From: Saccoglossus kowalevskii
Lineage: Eukaryota > Hemichordata > Enteropneusta > Harrimaniidae
DNA: 17,774 bases
Reading direction: 5' to 3'
Assembly (NCBI RefSeq): GCF_000003605.2
Contig: NW_003135343.1
Span: forward strand, 167,681 to 185,454
The notes beneath the pieces were generated by a model. That model saw only the letters and a program-made list of their open reading frames with translations, was not told the origin of the DNA and ran no database searches. Positions 8,966 to 17,774 of this stretch are shown one piece after another. Within the stretch, counting starts at the first letter, position 1. Each line of letters opens with the position of its first letter. The position numbers and the translations under genes were made by a program.

Positions 8966-9098
8966 CATATTTTCCTCTCAAGGATATTTCAAGGAATGCC
9001 GCCGAAATCCAAAAAAATTAGAATAGATTTAGCGAACTTCGTCGTGTGAAGTCCGGTCAAACCCCGGGGGCAGCCGTATTCGTTTTTATTATTAACGA

Positions 9099-9110
9099 CG
9101 CTCATGCGCG
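9099..9110. promoter_or_regulatory. NRF1-like site
   Basis: CGCTCATGCGCG matches 11 of 12 positions of the NRF1 consensus. A CArG-type word, CCATATTTGG, lies nine bases further on at 9119-9128, though one such word is expected by chance in a window this size. There may be a promoter here, but no gene is firmly attached to it. Confidence 0.25.
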
Positions 9111-9396
9111 CAATCGCTCCATATTTGGAGTTCACATTTCCTAATATGATAGGATGGAAATAGCCAGTGCAAAACCGCAAAATTACGGCACGCTGTAACT
9201 TGTGGCGTTACGGTGACAGATATATACTAGTAATACATTTTGTAATACATGTCCAATATGGACGTCTGTTTTATCGCACATTTTCCCACTCCTCTGAACG
9301 TCGGCGGAAGATCTTCTGTGCGCGGGAACAGTGTACATATTCTATCAGGAATACAGTGAGGCCCATGTTTATTCGCCTTATTTATATGCAGACTAT

Positions 9397-9486
9397 TTAC
9401 CCATAGTGTCCGCCCCAAGTTTGTGAAGCACGTGAATTACAAGTAAAGTAGTGACCTGTATGTAAAAGACTACCAGTGACAGCCAT
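9397..9486 (-). CDS. Short ORF with a YY1-type start
   Basis: The minus-strand start lies in CAAGATGGCTG, a full YY1 core of the kind seen at short-leader starts. The frame is 29 codons (MAVTGSLLHTGHYF at the start) to TAA. A donor-like GTAGTC follows ATGGCTGTCACTG, so it could instead be a 13-nt first exon. It diverges from the plus-strand start at 9811. Confidence 0.2.
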   Translation of the reverse strand: MAVTGSLLHTGHYFTCNSRASQTWGGHYG

Positions 9487-9810
9487 CTTGACAACAGTTT
9501 GGTCAAGTAAAGCGCGCCAAATTGATGGAAGGTGTTTTAGTGTTTTGCAATAGTCGCAATACTGGTATTTTCAATTTAACCAGATAAACATCATACAAAA
9601 AATTGACTTTGACCCTAAATTGAGAAATTGTGGTCATACTTTTTTTTTTACAAATTAGTCAAATCAATGATCTTCAGTAATAAACTGAAGACTATATGTT
9701 AATTTGTGTATGATTTTCTTTTTAGAATTCACACACTTTTATTATAGAAAGCTTGCAGTGGTAATCTATGCACCTTCAAGTTAGCTGTCGGTATTTAAAA
9801 AAAAATCAAA

Positions 9811-9990
9811 ATGGCCGCTACGAGCTCGGGTAACCATTCATTTTATTTACATCTAGTTATTTATTCACCAGAACGTGTCGCAGATGAAAATCTCAAGATT
9901 GTTGTGCTGCGTTTCAATTGTCTGTACTCAGCAGTCCATACTGACTACTACCTCGCTTGTTACCAATTAATCATTTGTCACGTGACGTGA
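9811..9990 (+). CDS. 59-residue ORF or first exon with good start context
   Basis: AAAATGGCCGC gives A at -3 and G at +4. The frame runs 59 codons to TGA, starting MAATSSG and containing PERVADENLKIVVLRF. A donor-like G|GTAACC occurs after residue 6, so a 19-nt first exon is the alternative. The sequence before the ATG is A-rich (TTTAAAAAAAAATC). No family is recognised. Confidence 0.25.
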   Translation: MAATSSGNHSFYLHLVIYSPERVADENLKIVVLRFNCLYSAVHTDYYLACYQLIICHVT

Positions 9991-10458
9991 GACGGTCTTT
10001 GTTCAGCGCTGTAAAATTCCGTCGAACGGATCAAAGGGCACAAAATCATTGCTCACAAAACTTATCTTTCTGTCCGTGGTGTAGGGAATTTCCGTACACG
10101 CACGATTGTGTCAATGTCCTCTAACAGTTTGCCGAGTTTTCGCATCCCGTATTATGTCGAGTTTTCGTATCCCGTATTATTTCAAGTTACTTTCTCCCAA
10201 GCACAGGGGGGTTTTAATTTGTCAATGATTTTTTTTTTCATCGCGTTCATGATAATTTGAACTGACGATATTCCGCTTAACGACTGCTTGAATTGAGCGG
10301 AATGTGGGATTTGAAAAAATGCAAATAGTTTTAGTTAATAGCTTAATAGAGTAGAATATTATATATTAGTGGCAGTAATTGGCCGATTTAGTCGGTGATA
10401 TTTATATATTTAGTACCCAGGTAACGTAAACAAACCGACTTGTTAGCTCTGATATATC

Positions 10459-10518
10459 ATGGCGGCAATTGATAAGGCGGAAATGCCTTCCAGTTCATCC
10501 AAACTGCAAGCACACTAC
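10459..10518 (+). CDS. Probable first coding exon, 20 residues
   Basis: TATCATGGCGGC matches the TISU/YY1 start element except for its extreme 5' bases. The frame MAAIDKAEMPSSSSKLQAHY ends exactly at donor TAC|GTAAGC, in phase 0. A forkhead-like GTAAACAAAC and a TATATATTT tract lie within 60 bases upstream. The Ala/Ser-rich N-terminus is typical of a real start exon. The following exon is uncertain; the best phase-matched acceptor is at 11199. Confidence 0.4.
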
Positions 10519-10782
10519 GTAAGCTTTTGTTCTCGCAATTGTTTCTTGAAGTTTGATAGTTATTGTATTAAAATTAAATATTCACTGTAGCTTCGCATCG
10601 CATCCGACGATTTGTGTCGAACCCGTATCGAAGTTGTAAAATGCGTTTTTAAAATTTCACGATTGAAGACACACAGACGCAGTTGTTTTGATATGTACAT
10701 AGGTGATGACGGAGCGTTAACGCGGTTTTGAACGCCGTCGTCAATGTACAACGTGAATGCTGGGTTAATGATTCTCAACGTA

Positions 10783-10993
10783 TTGTGAAATAATTTATTT
10801 TCACTGGAATTAATTTTCGCTGAAAGGACTTTTTGGGTATTTTGTATGGAATTTATTTTCACTGATTTTTCGTGAGTTGAATGTAAAAAATAAGAGAAAA
10901 AGGTATATTTGCTGGATTTTATTTTCACTGAATAACTCCTTCAGCAAAAAAATAGCGAAAATTAATTCCAAGCGAAAATGAAATCTTTTACAG
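10783..10993. mobile_element. 211-bp MITE with TTTTCGCT subterminal repeats
   Basis: The left end (after TA at 10781-10782) reads TTGTGAAATAATTTATTTTC. The right end, reverse-complemented, reads CTGTAAAAGATTTCATTTTC. Both continue into GGAATTAATTTTCGCT, giving inverted arms of about 40 bases. Two more TTTATTTTCACTG units lie inside. The right flank is GG, so a TA duplication is not intact. It is non-coding and shares its end type and internal motif with the element at 15733-15918. If the 10459 gene is real, it sits in that gene's first intron. Confidence 0.75.
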
Positions 10994-11198
10994 GGAGTAT
11001 TGTCAGTTAATAGCATGTGACCTAATTCAGATCGATTCTCTCGTGCAAGATACGATCTTACAATAGCGTTGTCTCCACGGAGTGATGCAGAATTATTGAT
11101 AAAATTAGTAATCCATTTAATTCCCAACGAACATCGATATTCTGGAATTATATATTAGTTATATATCATCAATATCAATTTTATTTTTTTTTCTCCAG

Positions 11199-11294
11199 CA
11201 TTACGCTTTCCTAAATTACCTGTTGTTGTTGTTTTTATGGGCGCCACGACTATTCGACACTGATTTTACATTTAGTCTGGAGCCAAGAGAATAA
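11199..11294 (+). CDS. Possible second exon of the 10459 gene
   Basis: The acceptor is strong (a T-rich tract ending TTTCTCCAG). In phase 0, 31 codons run to TAA with a hydrophobic stretch NYLLLLFLWAPRLF, which would make a 51-residue peptide with one membrane-like segment. The leucines come from a GTT/TTG simple repeat, so this may be fortuitous. AATAAA signals follow at 11786 and 11803. Confidence 0.25.
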   Translation, partial: HYAFLNYLLLLFLWAPRLFDTDFTFSLEPRE

Positions 11295-11785
11295 TATTGA
11301 CTCGTTAAAGCTGTCTCAAGTAATTCCCCAAGCCCTCTACTTCAAGAGTAATGTGTTGATTTCCCCTTGTTCAACCATACCCTTTCGCTCGCAGTATTTA
11401 ACGGCTCAGACATTCCTCTTTTATTTATCAACGTGACGTTTGTTAAAACTTCGACACAAGAAGGCCCTTTAAAAAAACCAGCAATCAGCTTTTAACGAAA
11501 GCTAGAAACAGTTCAGTGCAAACCAATAAAGACCACGGCTGTTATAAATTGTCCACGAATATGCAGGAGGCTCCATTTTTACGGGGGTGTCAGAAGATTT
11601 ACACAGGCCAAGGCGCCAACGCTACTTCCCAAAAACAACAAATACATTGTTTACTCCATAATAAGTTCTTCAAACTCAACACTGGATTTATGTGTCACTG
11701 TCCATGCTCCTCGATCATGTGGCCCGCACCCATGAGACAGAGGGCGACTTGTTTCTCATAATTATTTTTTTTATTTTTTCAATTC

Positions 11786-11808
11786 AATAAACAATTATTT
11801 TTAATAAA
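11786..11808 (+). terminator. Tandem AATAAA signals
   Basis: AATAAA occurs at 11786-11791 and 11803-11808 after a T-rich tract. They are plausible 3'-end signals for a plus-strand gene such as the 10459 candidate, but AATAAA is common in AT-rich DNA. Confidence 0.25.
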
Positions 11809-12758
11809 CATCTTGAAAACACTAAGAGGAATATAGTTAGTTCAAGTGTTGAATTGTACCACCATCTCAATATCGGTACAATATGCCCACCCTCCAACTA
11901 GCCATCGGTATGTTCCAAGGTGTTAACTATGCCATGTCTATCAAGGCGAAATAATCACGAAAGTTATTACAACATTTTAAAGACTGTTCTGTACGCACTA
12001 CTATAGCACTTGTGTTATAGGCTAACAACTGTGTAAATTCCCATTAAGTTCGAATCATTCGCTTTTGTTGCTTCTCAGTACTACGCTCGTTACCGTGGCC
12101 GCAAAGTGAATACAGCGTCCATTAAACAAGCTGCTCGATTTACTTATTTTAATGAAAATTGAAGCTGAACAAGTGAGAGATTATAAGCGATGAAGACATA
12201 AAGTTGACGATCAGTCGACAAAGTTCACGTAAACCTGAGTATTTTAGGTGCACGTTGATACGGCCCGGTATACGGCCATACTCTAAAACACAGATTCGTT
12301 TGATTAACGCCGGTGTACATTGGAATGGTCGTCAGTGTCATTTAGCAACGAAGCGGGTAAACTCAAGGCAGTATATTTGGGAGCGACAACGGTGATTTTT
12401 CGTGTAGTCGGTCGTCAATCAGAACCTAACAAATCTATAAAACTGAACTGTTTATTGACGGGCGTCGACAGATGAAGGCGTCTCCTCGCTAGATGCGCGA
12501 CTTGTATTGTATTGTATTACGTTACCTGTGGTTCTGCATGTGCTTCAAATGCTTTGTGGTTTTCAATAGAAAATTCGTTTTGTTTACGAAGCAAACCAGT
12601 TATATCTGTCTATGTACGTCGAGTTTAATAGTCTAAAGTTCATGAACGTAAACATAGTATCCGTGTTATATCTCTTATCGTCAGCTTTACTGTTAATTCA
12701 AACAGGTTACGACTGAGCATGTCACGGTTCGTATTAAAGTCAAACGGCAAATACAACG
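11809..12758. other. Stretch without a supported gene
   Basis: Mixed composition with several short open frames (for example 12204-12395) and no splice or composition support. The last 100 bases would be the leader or promoter of the 12759 candidate. Confidence 0.4.
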
Positions 12759-12848
12759 ATGGACACTACAGCGTTTCGAATTTCGACGTGTAGCGAGAGA
12801 AAAATCACTGACACAGAGACGTGCAGTGAAAATAACAAATTTAAATAC
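12759..12848 (+). CDS. Tentative first exon of a two-exon gene
   Basis: The ATG has A at -3 and G at +4 and is the first start after an in-frame TAA. Thirty codons (MDTTAFRIST at the start, ENNKFKY at the end) finish at donor TAC|GTAAGG in phase 0. Joined to 12890 this gives a 74-residue protein. It has four Cys and is polar, with no signal peptide. Confidence 0.35.
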
Positions 12849-12899
12849 GTAAGGTGTGCATGCAATTTCTTATATAATTTTATCTTCAGTTATCTTCAG
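12849..12899 (+). other. Very short intron with a duplicated acceptor
   Basis: The donor is GTAAGG. The acceptor block TTATCTTCAG is present twice in direct tandem, with AGs at 12888-12889 and 12898-12899. Use of the first gives a 41-nt intron and keeps the frame open. Use of the second gives 51 nt and an immediate TAG stop. Confidence 0.35.
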
Positions 12900-13024
12900 T
12901 AGGGCGACACGTCAACGCTGTTCGTATCTTCTGTCACGCCGCGCCGCGCCACCGCTATTCAGTGGGTTTCCGCGTGGTGCGCGTCAAGCACATACACGCT
13001 ATTATGTCCACTGTTGTAAAATAA
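12890..13024 (+). CDS. Tentative second exon with a GFRVVR motif
   Basis: In phase 0 from the first acceptor, 44 codons run to TAA, with marked G/C at third positions against an AT-rich background. The segment APRHRYSVGFRVVRVK resembles the C-terminal end of formylglycine-generating-enzyme (SUMF-type) domains, where R..Y..GFRVVR is typical. The GG-S-W region expected upstream is not seen, so a full domain is absent and the likeness may be chance. A competing frame over the same bases is open to 13125. Confidence 0.35.
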   Translation, partial: LSSVGRHVNAVRIFCHAAPRHRYSVGFRVVRVKHIHAIMSTVVK

Positions 13025-15322
13025 CGCGGCCGGTGGCGATACATCCATCGAACTTAAATCAAATAGAGCTGCCATTGTACTCCGTATTCCATCATAATCG
13101 ACCAGACAGGGGACATATATCCTGAGCGGTGACGTCACATAATAACCACTTTAACCAGTTAATGATTTTTATTATATAAGGCTGAGAAAAAAATATCTCT
13201 GTTTCTCGTTTCCGCGCACATCATTTTGAACTATGCGCTCGAACGTTTTTTTTTCCCTTCTAAAGTATTTCAAAATGCACTTGTACTCGCACTTGTCTAA
13301 AATTTCCCCCATTTTAGCTCAGTATTAAAAAAAAATTCCATGAAACGAGAATATTTTCCTGGCCTATAACATGTCTAGTTTGTGTCGATCGACAATTATC
13401 CGTTTAGGCACTATGCGATAAATTGCTACGTTTGAACTGTTTACCTGAATTAAAATGCCATTAAATTCACACCCGCGTGAGAAGCACCAAATGGATGCAG
13501 GTATGTAGAAGTGTGCGCTGTGTACGTATGCTACTCACGGTGCTATTGTGTATGCTGCGTTCACAAGGGAGGTTGTCGTCACTGCGAAATATGTGGGCAA
13601 GTTTTTATAATTAAATTTAGACGTAAGGTTTTAAGTTGAAGAAATGCGCATGCAAGCTGGATTCGCCAAACATCCTACGATATTTCTTTTTAAATGTGAT
13701 GACGTCAAAACCTGACCATCTGATTTTCCGACATAAGGCAAATTGATTACAAAATATTAGTCTAATTAAAAAACGAAACATACTTACGACGCCACGTGTA
13801 GTATTCTACGTATCTAAAATAATACATTTATTCGCGGACCCAACTCCTCTCAGATCGCCATTGTTGTGTTGTCCTGTTGCTATCTCGACGTTCTTAAATA
13901 CATTGTTTTGATAAATTCCGCTTGACAAAAAGGTCATTTATAACGAGTGATGTAATCCCCGGGTCGAACTTTGGTTGACATTTCCCCTAAAATTGACTCA
14001 CCTCAGTCGCCCATATAATGCATGTGCAAATAATACTCGTTCGTTGTCAACGTCACCTCGATCACTGCCCCGACTGCTTATTATAAACCTTGGTAGCCCA
14101 ACAAACACTTGAACGATCTCCAAAAGCCGAATAGCTTTATAAGAACCATGTAAAAGTTAACGTCTCACGTCCATTGTTGAGTTTATTATCTTCTCCGTCA
14201 TAGGCGGCATAACAATAAAATTACTGGCTCACGTGACCGGTGACAATATTGTATATTTCATAGTAATTAAGATTGTTGATTACAAACAAGTATGTAGTCT
14301 GGTAATCCCTGAAGTATCTTCCCACTATATCGTAGTATGTGAGGTTTCTTTGCGGAGTTTCGGTCCCCGGATGGAGAGCTTCTTCATATAGCTGGAAGGC
14401 TCGGTGAGATTACCACGTATTAAAAGGAATACCCAGCGTTTTCATTAATAATCACCACTGAACGCGACTATAAGCGAACCGTCGAGTCTGAGGTTGAAAG
14501 CACGAATTAACTTCAAACAAGTTGGTCGCGGTATTTTATCCTGTCGATTACCTCGCGTCAATCACGCGAACTCGATCGGTCGTTGCAGTAGCGGAATTCT
14601 AGATGTTAATCTATGGTCGGCGTTGAACAGTTTGCGGTAGTTCGAGTGTAACAGCACTACGCAGGTAGAGTCGAGCTCTAAAGAATGTCAACCTTACGGT
14701 TGATAAGCCCGCACCGTACGCGTCGTCCCTTGTGTTTGTATTGGCTGCGTTTTACTGCGTAGTGTAAACACACGCCTGTCATTGGATTGTTGCCCAACGT
14801 TAGTGTAACAATGCGTGCACATTGACGAATTTTTTCATGATTTACACGGTAACTAGGTGAACTTTAACCCACGAGACGGTCACATGTTACCTGACCCCGA
14901 GAGCAAACGTTCCTCACCGAGTCGATGCCTAATAGGCACGTCAAAAGTGTATTGTCAACAACACTCTGAATTTCGATTGATATTTCACGTGTCAATTCGG
15001 TTGTGGAAACCATACACACTCAGACAAACATGTCAGTTCAGTGAGAACACGTGACGTGGTCTGCTTGACTGAAGATATCGCACTTCAACACATATTTCAC
15101 CTATAAACTTTGCCATTCCAACAATTTCACTACTCCACCAGAGCGCTTTATTCGCACATAGTACGTGATACAAAGTTACAATGATCGACCGAAATGAAGC
15201 CGTAAAATAAAACAGAAATAATTCACTCCATTGCCAGTCGTGTATCGAAGGCACTATTATCCAACAACAATACTAACACTAAACAGGCGGCCGTGCGTAA
15301 TTAAACAATACTGTTGTGTAAA
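13025..15322. other. Long stretch without a supported gene
   Basis: Scattered short open segments occur on both strands. One example is at 14336-14403 (plus), bounded by an AG and a GTGAGA donor, where the minus strand is equally open. Inverted CCAAT words (ATTGG) lie near 14739 and 14780. An NRF1-like word lies near 13645. None of these supports a gene by itself. Confidence 0.45.
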
Positions 15323-15336
15323 GTTGCCATGGCGAC
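15323..15336. promoter_or_regulatory. RFX X-box-like palindrome
   Basis: GTTGCCATGGCGAC fits the X-box consensus (RYYNYY, 1-3 bases, RRNRAC) bound by RFX factors, which control ciliary genes in animals. It overlaps an ATGGCGAC start that opens only 11 codons. No ciliary gene is recognised next to it. Confidence 0.35.
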
Positions 15337-15732
15337 TGTCAGATTTGTAACGGGTCGCTTGTAATGTCTTTGATAAGTAGCAAAAGAAAGAGTACACATC
15401 GTGGGATTTCCACCATCAAAGCGTGTTAGAAAATCCGTACAGCCGGCGAATAATACCGAAATCAATTACCTAAACTCGACGTGTTCCCACGCGGACTATG
15501 GGTGACCATTTTAGGATTTCCGATTGACGCAAACTAATATAAACTCGTGTGTTGGTTTGTTCGTGGACGGCGATTGAAAAGAAACAGTTAAAACGAAATG
15601 ACGTCTTAAATACCAAGACAAATTACATAGTCATAAAATGAACAAACTATTAAACCCTTCATTGTATTATTTTGCTATACAGCGACACGCAAGGTACATC
15701 TTACATATGCTTCATGTTATTGTAAACACATA

Positions 15733-15918
15733 CTGTAAAAGGATTAATTATTCACTGGGTTTTAATTTTGCTTATTTCGCTAAATTAAAACCCTGTGAAT
15801 ATGTAAAATTTAGCATAGAACAAACTATCTAAAAATGATGAAACCGTAAATTTAAAACCCGTTGAAGATGCCTGAAATGGTAAATCAGCGAAATTTAAAC
15901 CCAGTAAAAATTTTACAG
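15733..15918. mobile_element. 186-bp MITE flanked by TA, with CTGTAAAA ends
   Basis: The element begins CTGTAAAA and ends TTTTACAG, flanked by TA on both sides (15731-15732, 15919-15920), as in Tc1/mariner-type insertions. The arms continue into ACTGGGTTT(T)AATTT. Inside, 15750-15768 and 15782-15800 form a 19-bp stem with one mismatch. The GGGTTTTAATTT unit occurs four times, once forward and three times inverted. No coding capacity. Confidence 0.75.
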
Positions 15919-16118
15919 TAGTAAGATTTGATGTGTGTTGACGTTGGTTCGCCCCCTATCGAGCATGATCAAAATACGTATGTATCATTAGAATCGCAAA
16001 CCAATCACATAGAACTGTAATTTGCCTTTTCCTGGCATGGTTACGTAATCAACATCAACGACTCCTTGGTTATTTTGATATTTTATACACTACACTGCTG
16101 TTTGAGGGCGCCATTTGA

Positions 16119-16322
16119 CATGACCGAGTTTGTTTTGTGCATTACGCCCAGTCGTCCTTTTTTTATATATTACATATAATTATACTGGCCCTAAAAGTGC
16201 GTCTGTTGCGAAACAATTTAACCGACAACCAGTTTGGCGGTACTAGCTCAGGAGTGAATTCCATTTCTGCAAAAGGTGACAATACTTACATTGAAGCGAC
16301 TTCAGAAAATTACTTTGATTGA
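16119..16322 (+). CDS. Possible terminal segment with one membrane span
   Basis: The plus-strand frame is open from 16119 to TGA at 16322. A hydrophobic run (FFYILHIIILALKV) is followed by basic RLLR and a polar tail (NQFGGTSSGVNSISAKG, ending ENYFD), as in the end of a single-pass membrane protein. An AG at 16197 could start an exon that omits the hydrophobic part. There is no polyadenylation signal close by and no upstream exon found. Confidence 0.2.
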   Translation, partial: HDRVCFVHYAQSSFFYILHIIILALKVRLLRNNLTDNQFGGTSSGVNSISAKGDNTYIEATSENYFD

Positions 16323-16750
16323 AAGACAAAAATCGTGGAGGCCATTCGTAACATAGTTGTTTTAACCAATGGAAGTTGAGGATAAATAACGTAAACTATT
16401 TGGACTAGCACTGAATCCGCATCTGATAGTTTGCGGTTTTTTTATTAGCTTTGAAGAGTTGGCTGTGACTGTAACGCAATGCTAATTAAGATGTGACATG
16501 TTGACATGTCAAGCATTGTGTCTACCCAGTGGAAATAATAATTTCTAAAACTAAAAACGCAAACCGGTGACTTGCTGCACAAACTCAAGGAAGATTCAAA
16601 GTTTGACGCAACAGTAGTTTTTCGGTTGTTGCCATGACAGCGATGATGAAAGATGTTTTGCTGAGTTTTTCACCTAACTCGAGTAAATGTGAGAGTTGCC
16701 ATCCTAGTTTGGACGTAATCGGCCCAGACACAAAATCACAGAAGAGTTAA

Positions 16751-16763
16751 TGTGTGTGTGTGT
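16751..16763 (+). repeat. TG microsatellite
   Basis: Six and a half tandem TG units. Confidence 0.8.
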
Positions 16764-16899
16764 ATGGACACAAACAGACATTGGACGGACATAGTGATTA
16801 TAATTAAGGAAATCCTGTCTGGTAATGGATCGTCAATATGTTACAATGTATGGTATGAAAAAAACGACCGTGCGAAATACTTATTTCTTTTTGTCTCTT

Positions 16900-16917
16900 A
16901 AAAAAAAAAAAAAAAAA
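16900..16917 (+). repeat. A18 run
   Basis: Eighteen A residues. It could be a retroposed tail, but no recognisable SINE body or target duplication precedes it. Confidence 0.8.
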
Positions 16918-17313
16918 TTTCTAACGTGGTCGGGTCTTTCGGATTGTTATATAATCCGTGATAGTACATATTTTGACCTAAGATCAGTTTCTAGCAAGAC
17001 TAACCTGTCTCGTACCACGTCCGCTATTGGGCTTGTGGGCAAACAAGCGAACCGTCATAAGTGCATTTTATACGTTATATGTATTTTAAATTTTATTTAT
17101 TTTTTTCTATAATGTAAATTAGACATGGGAGATTACACCCAGTCTGTTAATACTACAAATCTCGCCATGTCGCTTTTGTAGAATTATAACTTTGCATCGT
17201 TGTTTAAATACAAGTTTAAATACCAGCCTAAAGCAAATCCATGTAAACAAATATGTCTATCAGCGATTTGCCCCAGCTATTTTTATTTTTATTTGTTAAA
17301 TTGTATTGAACGC

Positions 17314-17358
17314 TTTACATGAAATTCTAACACGCGCTGCGCGACGACCACCGCCTTT
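17314..17358. mobile_element. Truncated copy of the TTAA MITE
   Basis: About 45 bases match the right end of the 3789 and 8083 copies, including TTTACATGAAATTC and CGCGCTGCGCGACGACCACC. The left two-thirds are missing, and the terminal TTAA has changed to TTTCA. Confidence 0.8.
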
Positions 17359-17774
17359 CAGAAGAAAACAGGTCATGCCATGTAAGTCAATCAAGTCCTG
17401 AATTGGAGTACCATACTCAACTGCATATGACGTTAAACTTATTTGAAAATAGATCATAACAATGTGTGTAAAATTTAGAAACCTAGAAAGTTTAGGTTCT
17501 TATTATATATACCTGTATACGATGTCAGACTCGAGATCTGCTGTTTGATTTGAGCTCGTGTATATGTGAAAGTGAAAGTACAGCAGAATACACCGAGTGA
17601 AAATAACTTCCATACGCAACGAAAGCCACGGGGAGGGTGTGGATGTTCTGTTATTATTACATATGTTCCATACTTTATTATTTCGTATTAAAGTGTTACG
17701 CCCTAGCAGCGCGTGTCAGTGTAGAACGCGCCCGGAGAACGCGTGTCACTGTTTGTTTGAAATTAAAATAATCA
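17359..17774. other. Right edge without a supported gene
   Basis: AT-rich and then GC-richer toward the end, where GCGCGTGTCA and GCGTGTCACTG recur near 17709 and 17741. No open frame or splice pair is convincing. Confidence 0.4.

Larger units (their letters stand above)
16323..17313. other. AT-rich stretch with simple repeats
   Basis: Holds a (TG) tract at 16751-16763, an A18 run at 16900-16917, a perfect TTGACATGTCAA palindrome at 16501-16512 and GTTGCCAT words near 16628 and 16695. The open frame through the A18 run (16825-17112) is low-complexity and not credible. Confidence 0.5.

Noticed and set aside
8612-9049. 145-codon plus-strand open frame, including a late MPPKSKKIRIDL segment
   Set aside because: It starts inside sequence beside the snap-back repeat, runs through the 8891-8965 hairpin, and has Ile/Arg/Phe-heavy composition with no splice or family support. 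A frame of this length is expected about once by chance in this much AT-rich DNA.
9119-9128. Perfect CArG box CCATATTTGG
   Set aside because: About one such word is expected by chance in a window of this size and composition. It has no partner site or attached gene.
11198-11260. A frame reading LPVVVVFMGATT, resembling the start of tRNA isopentenyltransferases
   Set aside because: The Gly-Thr-Gly-Lys-Ser that should follow is absent, and the frame stops a few codons later. It also has the wrong phase for the 10459 exon.
12040-12065. GTTCGAATC, resembling a tRNA B box
   Set aside because: There is no matching A box or cloverleaf pairing around it.
14336-14403. Possible plus-strand exon with an AG start and a GTGAGA donor
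   Set aside because: The minus strand is equally open and protein-like over the same bases, and no neighbouring exon matches its phase.
16825-17112. 95-codon plus-strand open frame
   Set aside because: It is held open by the A18 run read as polylysine.

Overview
The window looks like nuclear DNA from a multicellular eukaryote, most likely an invertebrate animal. It is AT-rich (roughly 60-65% A+T by eye) and has long gene-free stretches, GT-AG splice signals with pyrimidine tracts, AATAAA signals and small non-autonomous DNA transposons (MITEs). There is no sign of bacterial operons, ribosome binding sites, phage or CRISPR. The species cannot be named from the sequence. The ends of the TA-target MITEs remind me of families common in molluscs and other marine invertebrates, but that is an impression, not a match.

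Layout. One coding region is secure: a 284-residue open frame on the minus strand (5706 to 4852). A clean splice acceptor lies directly before its ATG, and AATAAA signals follow its stop. I do not recognise the protein. Its upstream side (5768-6149) holds a second open segment, a possible mini-exon and an NRF1-like site. Further out on the same strand is a tentative three-exon model (7666-7541, 7145-7012, 6364-6271) whose reading phases agree. The left edge (673-313, minus) holds another phase-consistent three-exon candidate, and 1830-854 holds three open minus-strand segments that I cannot join. On the plus strand I see a terminal-exon candidate (7688-7925), start exons in ATGGC contexts (2361, 9811, 10459), and a two-exon candidate (12759-12848 and 12890-13024). 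The latter has a very short intron and a duplicated acceptor.

Repeats are the best-supported elements after the main CDS. There are two complete 125-bp copies (3789-3913, 8083-8207) and one 45-bp remnant (17314-17358) of a TTAA-flanked MITE. Two longer MITEs with CTGTAAAA-type ends lie at 10783-10993 and 15733-15918. A 75-nt snap-back inverted repeat with a 5-nt loop lies at 8537-8611.

Nothing here shows that the genes act together. Apart from the main CDS, the gene calls are short exons read by eye. In GC-richer patches several frames on both strands look protein-like, so their confidences are deliberately low. RNA-seq or a protein search would be needed to confirm them. I found no convincing tRNA, rRNA or snRNA gene and no clear novel multi-gene system.
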